This document shows, piece by piece, positions 58,860 to 64,000 of a DNA stretch of 64,000 bases (positions are counted from its first letter, which is position 1; each line of letters opens with the position of its first letter). A program made the position numbers and the translations under genes. Under the pieces are notes generated by a model. The model was not told the origin of the DNA, did no database searches, and saw only the letters and a list, made by a program, of their open reading frames with translations. The stretch comes from Balaenoptera acutorostrata (taxonomy: Eukaryota > Chordata > Mammalia > Artiodactyla > Balaenopteridae): contig NC_080077.1 in NCBI RefSeq assembly GCF_949987535.1, positions 36,545,389 through 36,609,388 of the forward strand. The letters run 5' to 3'.

Positions 58860-61800
58860 CTAGATTCCACATATATGCGTTAATATACAATACTTGTTTT
58901 TCTCTTTCTGACTTACTTCACTTTGCATGACAGTCTCTAGGTCCAACAACGTCTCTACAAATGACCCAATTTCATTCCTTATAATGGCTGGGTAATATTC
59001 CATTGTATATATGAACCACATCTTCTTATCCATTTGTCTGTCTATGGGCATTTAGGTTGATTCCATGACCTGGCTATTGTAAATACTGCTGCAATGAACA
59101 TTGGGGTGCATCTGTCTTTTTGAATTATTGTTTTCTCTGGGTATAGGCTCAGTAGTGGGATTGCTAGGTTATATGGTAATTCTATCTTTAGTTTTTTAAG
59201 GAAACTCCATACTGTTCTCCATAGTGGCTGTATCAATTTACATTCCACCAACAGTGCAAGAGGGTTCCCTTTTCTCCACACCCTCTCCAGCATTTATTGT
59301 TTGTAGATTTTTTTGATGATGGCCATTCTGACCAGTGTGAGGTGATACCTCATTGTAGTTTTGATTTCCATTTCTCTAATAATTAGTGATGTTAAGCAGC
59401 TTTTCATGTGCCTCTTGGCCATCTGTATGTCTTCTTTGCAGAAATGTCTATTTAGGTCTTCTGACCATTTTTGGATTGGGTTGCTTGTTTTTTTAATACT
59501 GAGCTGCATGAGCTGTTTGTATATTTTGGAGATTAATCTTATGTCTGTTGATTCGTTTGCAAGTATTTTCCCCCATTCTGAGGGTTGTCTTTTCATCTTG
59601 TTTATAGTTTCCTTTGCTGTGCAAAAGCTTTGAAGTTTCATTAGATCCCATTTGTTTATTTTTGTTTTTATTTCCATTACTCTAGGAGGTGGGTCAAAAA
59701 AGGTCTTGCTGTGATGTATGTCAAGTGTTCTTACTATGTTTCCCTCTAAGAGTTTTATAGTGTCCAGTCTTACATTTAGGTCATTAATCCATTTTGAGTT
59801 TATTTCTGTGTATGGTGTTAGGGAGTGTTCTAATTTCATTCTTTTACATGTACCTGTCCAGTTATCTCAGCACCACTTATTGAAGAGACTGCCTTTTCTC
59901 CATTGTATATCCTTGCCTCCTTTGTCATAGATTAGTTGACCATAGGTGCGTGGGTTTATCTCTTGGTTTTCTATCCTGTTCCATTGATCTATATTTCCGT
60001 TTTTGTGCCAGTACCATATTGTCTTGATTACTGAAGCTTTGTAGTATGCTCTGAAGTCAGGGAACCTGATTTCTCCAGCTCCGTTTTTTTCCCTCAAGAT
60101 TGTTTTGGCTATTTGGGGTCTTTTTTGGCTCCATAAAATTTTTAAGATATTTTGTTCTAGTTCTGTAAAAAATGTCATTGGTAATTTGATAGGGATTGCA
60201 TTGAATCTGTAGATTGCTTTGGGTAGTATAGTCATTTTCACAATATTGATTCTTCCAATCCAAGAACATGGTATATCTCTCCATCTGTTTGTGTCATCTT
60301 TGATTTCTTTCATCAGTGTCTTATAGTTTTCTGAGTACAGGTCTTTTACCTCCTTAGGTAGGTTTAGTCCTAGGTATTTTATTCTCTTTCTTGCAATGGT
60401 GAATGGGATTGTTTCCTTAATTTCTCTTTCTGATCTTTTGTTGTTAGTGTATAGGAATTCAAGAGATTTCTGTGCATTAATTTTGTATCCTGCAACTTTA
60501 CCAAATTCATTGATTAGTGCTAGTAGTTTTCTGGTGGCATCTTTAGGATTTTCTACATATAGTACCATGTCATCTGCAAACAGTGACAGCGCTATTTCTT
60601 CTTTTCTGATTTGGATTCCTTTTATTTCTTTTTCTTTTCTGATTGCCAAGGCCAGGACTTCCAAAACTCTGTTGAATAATACTGGCGAGAGTGGACATTC
60701 TTGTCTTATTCCTGATCTTAGAGGAAATGCTTTCAGTTTTTCACCATTGACAACGATATTTGCTGTGGGTTTGTCATATATGGTCTTTATTATGCTGAGG
60801 TAAGGTCCCTCTGTGCCTACTTTCTGGAAAGCTTTTATCATAAATCGGTGTTGAATTTTTTCAAAAGCTTTTTCTGCATCTATTGAGATGATATATGGCT
60901 TTTATTCTTCAATTTGTTAACATGGTATATCACATTAATTGATTTGAGAATACTGAAGAATCCTTGCATCCCTGGGATAAATCCCACTTGATCATGGTGT
61001 ATGATCCTTTTAATGTGTTGTTGGATTTTGTTTGCTAAGACTTTTCTGAGGATTTTTGCATCTATATTCATCAGTGATATTGGTCTATAATTTTCTTTTT
61101 TTGTAGTATCTTTGTCTGGTTTTGGTATCAGGGTGATGGTGGCCTCGTAGAATGAGTCTGGGAGTGTTCCTTCCTCTGCAACGTTTTGGAAGAGTTTGAG
61201 AAGGATGGGTTTTAGCTCTTCTCTAAATGTTTGATAGAATTCACCTGTGAAGCCATCTGGTCCTGGACTTCTGTTTGTTGGAAGATTTTTAATCACAGTT
61301 TCAATTTCATTACTTGTGATTGGTCTGTTCATATTTTCTATGAGTTCCTGGTTCAATCTGGGAAGGTTACACCTTTCTAAGAATTTGTCCATTTTTTTCA
61401 GGTTGTCCATCTTATTGGCATAGAGTTGCTTGCAGTCGTCTCTTAGGATGTTTTGTATTTCTGTGGTGTCCATTGTAACTTCTCCTTTTTCATTTCTAAT
61501 TTTATTGATTTGAGTCCTCTCCCTCTTTTTCTTGATGAGTCTGGCTAAAGGTTTATCAATTTTGTTTATCTTCTCAAAGAACCAGCTTTTAGTTTTATTG
61601 ATCTTTGCTACTGTTTTCTTTGTTTCTCTTTCATTTATTTCTGCTCTGATATTTATGATTTCTTTCCTTCTGCTAACTTTGGGTTTTGTTTGTTCTTCAT
61701 TCTCTAGTTCCTTTAGGTGTAAGGTTAGATTATTTATTTGAGAATTTTCTTGTTTCTTGACGTAGGATTGTATTGCTATAAACTTCCCTCTTAGAACTGC

Positions 61801-62660
61801 TTTTGCTGCATCCCTTAGGTTTTGGATTGTAGTGTTTTGTCATTTGTGTCTAGGTATTTTTTGATTTCCTCTTTGATTTCTTCAGTGATCTCTTGGTTAT
61901 TTAGTAACGTATTGTTTAGCTCCCATGTGTTTGTGTTTATTATGTTATTGATTTCTAATCTTATAGCGTTGTGGTCAGAAAAGATGCTTGATATGATTTC
62001 AATTTTCTTAAATTTACTGAGGCTTGATTTGTGACCCAAGATATGATCTGTCCTGGAGAATGTTCCATGTGCCCTTGAGTGTAACCTGCTGTTTTTGGAT
62101 GGAATGTCTTTTAAGTATCAATTAAATCTGTCTGGTCTATTGTGTGTGTGTGTGTCCTTTAAAGCTTGTGTTTCCTTATTAATTTTCTGTCTGGATGATC
62201 TGTCCATTGGTGTAACTGAGGTGTTAAAGTCCCCCACTATTAGTGTGTTACTGTCGATTTCCTCTTTTATAGCTGTTAGCATTTGCCTTATGTATTGTGG
62301 TGCTCCTATGTTGGGTGCATATATATTTAGAATTGCTATATCTTCTTCTTGGATTGATCCCTTGATATTTATGTAGTGTCCTTCCTTGCCTCTTGTAACA
62401 TTCTTTATTTTAAAGTCTATTTTATCTGATATGAGTATTACTACTCCAGCTTTCTTTTGATTTACATTTTCATGGAATACATTTTTCCATCCCCTCACTT
62501 TCAGTCTGTTTGTGTCTCTAGGTCTGAAGTGGGTTTCTTGTAGACAGCATATATATGGGTCTTGTTTTTTTATCCATTCAGTGAGCCTGTGTCTTTTGGT
62601 TGGAGCATTCAATCCATTCACATTTAAGGTAATTATCAATATGTATGTTCCTTATACCAT
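58860..62660 (-). pseudogene. L1 ORF2p pseudogene with intact FADD box
   Basis: The expected start codon at 62660-62658 is followed by a stop as the third codon (ATG GTA TAA). The first long frame starts in the endonuclease (MIITLNVNGLNAPTKRHRLTEW, 62639) and has GDFNTSV. The reverse-transcriptase frame at 60880-61473 has [15 protein letters not shown]. The frame at 59867-60841 (324 residues) keeps the catalytic FADDMVLY word at 60580-60557. Near 59240 a one-base loss changes the Cys-region HCWWEC word to ALLVEC. The natural end, THICGI stop, is at 58860. At 3801 nt it is close to the usual ORF2 length. It is less decayed than the plus-strand L1 copy in its catalytic core, but stops and frameshifts make it inactive. 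Confidence 0.92.
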
Positions 62661-62718
62661 TTTCTTAATTGTTTTGGGTTTGTTTTTGTAGGTCCTTTTC
62701 TTCTCTTGTGTTTCTCAC

Positions 62719-63614
62719 TTAGAGAATTTCCTTTAGCATTTGTTGTAGAGCTGGTTTGGTTGTGCTGAATTCTCTTAGCTTGTGCTTGTCTGTAAAGGCT
62801 TTAATTTCTCTGTCAAATCTGAATGAGATCCTTTTTGGGTAGAGTAATCTTGGTTGTAGGTTTTTCCCTTTCATCACTTAAATATATCATGCCACTCCCT
62901 TCTGGCTTGTAGAGTTTCTGCTGAGAAATCAGCAGTTAACCTTATAGGAGTTCCCTTGTATGTTATTTGTCATTTTTCCCTTATTGCTTTTAATAATTTT
63001 TCTTTGTCTTTAACTTTTGTCAGTTTGATTACTATGTGTCTCAGCATGTTTCTCCTTGGGTTTATCCTGCTGGCACTCTTTGCGCTTCCTGGATTTGGGT
63101 GGCTATTTCTTTCCCCATGTTAGGGAAGTTTTCAACTATAATCTCTTCAAATATTTTCTCAGGTCCTTTCTCTCTCTTCTTCTTCTTCTGGGACCCCTAT
63201 ACTGTGAATGTTGGTGTGTTTAATGTTGTCCCAGAGGTCCCTTAGGCTATCTTCATTTCTTTTCATTCTTTTTTCTTTATTCTGTTCCACAGCAGTGAAT
63301 TCTACCATTCTGTCTTCCCGGTCACTTATCCGTTCTTCTGCCTCAGTTATTCTGCTATTGATTCCTTCTAGTGTATTTTTCATTTTGGTTATTGTATTGT
63401 TCATCTCTGTTCTTTAATTCTTCTAGACCTTTGTTAAGCATTTCTTGCATCTTCTCAAGCTTTTCTTCCATTCTTTTTTTGAGGTCCTGGATCATCTTCA
63501 CTCTCATTATTCTGAATTCTTTTTCTGGAAGGTTGCTATCTCCAGTTCATTTAGTTGTTTTTCTGGAGTTTTATATTGTTCTTTCATCTGGTACATAGTC
63601 CTATGCCTTTTCAT
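62719..63614 (-). pseudogene. L1 ORF1p pseudogene (minus-strand L1)
   Basis: The start at 63614 reads MKRHRTMYQMKEQ and the stop (TAA) is at 62721-62719 after a MLKEIL-like end. The span is 896 nt, not a multiple of three, so at least one indel shifts the frame. The frame at 63159-63404 holds the coiled-coil part (EGINSRITEAEERISDREDR). ORF1p would be the RNA-binding partner of this L1; it cannot be made intact. Confidence 0.88.
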
Positions 63615-63713
63615 TTTGTCTGTCTTTCTGTGAATGTGGTTTTTGTTCCACAGTCTGCAGGATTGTATTTCTTTTTGCTTCTACTCTCTGCCCTCTCAAA
63701 ATGAAACATTTTA

Positions 63714-64000
63714 GATAAAATAATATTCTAATTTGTAAAATAACACAAATTCAAATTATCTTTTTTTGAAATTAAACTTCATACCTTCAGTGTGTATGGC
63801 CTCCACTTAAACACAAGCCAACCAACTAATCCAGCAGTTGATTTTATAAGCATTTGTCCTTTCAAGACTGCCACATAGCTGATCTCATTACATCAGTTAC
63901 AGGCAAAGCAATCAAAACTTTTACATATTACAATGGAAGGGTTGTTACTGTTCTTTTTTTTTTTAACACACACCACTGCTTTTTATTTTTTAATGTCTTT
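63714..64000. other. Unique sequence, no gene seen
   Basis: Nothing recognised apart from T-rich runs at 63953-63964. Confidence 0.4.

Larger units (their letters stand above)
58469..63696 (-). mobile_element. Near-complete L1 on minus strand, 5'UTR-truncated, inactive
   Basis: An exact 17-bp target duplication, caaaatgaaacatttta, lies at 58452-58468 and 63697-63713. From the 5' side (high coordinates): a short 5'UTR remnant of about 80 bases, ORF1 region (63614 to 62719), ORF2 region (62660 to 58860), 3'UTR, an A-rich tract (T-rich on the plus strand, 58672-58700), about 180 further bases, and a terminal A-rich tract next to the duplication (58468-58494). The extra part between the two A-rich tracts is not present in the L1 at 47.5 kb; see findings. 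It was truncated in the 5'UTR during insertion. Confidence 0.92.

Noticed and set aside
59867..60841. 324-residue minus-strand frame considered as an intact gene
   Set aside because: It is the reverse-transcriptase part of a decayed L1 ORF2, with upstream and downstream frames shifted.
1..64000. CRISPR arrays, phage or plasmid genes, rRNA or tRNA genes
   Set aside because: No regularly spaced repeat array, bacterial-type gene order or tRNA cloverleaf other than the tRNA-derived SINE heads was seen; the sequence is mammalian.

Overview
The window looks like nuclear DNA from a whale or dolphin. The clearest marker is the CHR family of tRNA-Glu-derived SINEs: four long copies open with the promoter region 'gggcttccctggtggcgcag' or its complement, and two short CHR-type copies are also present. 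CHR is typical of cetaceans and their relatives. No ruminant-type Bov-tA or BovB repeat was recognised, which argues for Cetacea over cattle-like animals. Old mammalian repeats (MIR, L2, MaLR-like LTR, Tigger, hAT, old L1) fill much of the rest. Assignments rest on pattern recognition by eye, not on an alignment search.

I find no host protein-coding gene, exon, rRNA or tRNA gene. Every open frame with recognisable protein similarity belongs to a transposon: L1 ORF1p or ORF2p, or a Tigger transposase. The remaining frames are short and chance-like. The window is therefore intergenic or intronic. Its value is in transposon history plus a few repeat-free blocks that could be conserved non-coding DNA.

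Layout. 1-12 kb: an old LTR-like segment, a hAT relic, MIR and L2 pieces, a MaLR-like LTR (6.5-7.0 kb), two CHR SINEs in opposite orientations (8.8-9.15 and 9.5-9.86 kb), and a possible old LTR element with two diverged related ends (10.3-12.0 kb). 12.8-14.4 kb: a long L2 and an L1 3' end. 14.4-31 kb: mostly unique sequence with an ancient repeat at 22.1-23.0 kb and two sister CHR SINEs in inverted orientation (19.0 and 27.65 kb). 31.2 kb: a short CHR-type SINE. 32.9-38.8 kb: a pile of old L1 fragments in both orientations. 42.2-45.7 kb: a complete but dead Tigger2-like DNA transposon carrying its own SINE insertion. 47.5-54.6 kb: a full-length plus-strand L1 with a 5'UTR of about 2 kb, broken ORF1 and ORF2, and a 12-bp target duplication, inserted into a MIR. 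56.0-58.1 kb: an older L1 with a twin-priming inversion and another L1 fragment. 58.5-63.7 kb: a minus-strand L1 with both ORF regions, a 17-bp target duplication and a possible 3' transduction.

The elements give relative ages by nesting: MIR is older than the full-length L1, and Tigger2 is older than the short SINE inside it. Two CHR copies share an internal 24-bp duplication and the same non-A tail, so they descend from one source lineage. I found no undescribed gene system; the most informative signals are these retrotransposition scars.
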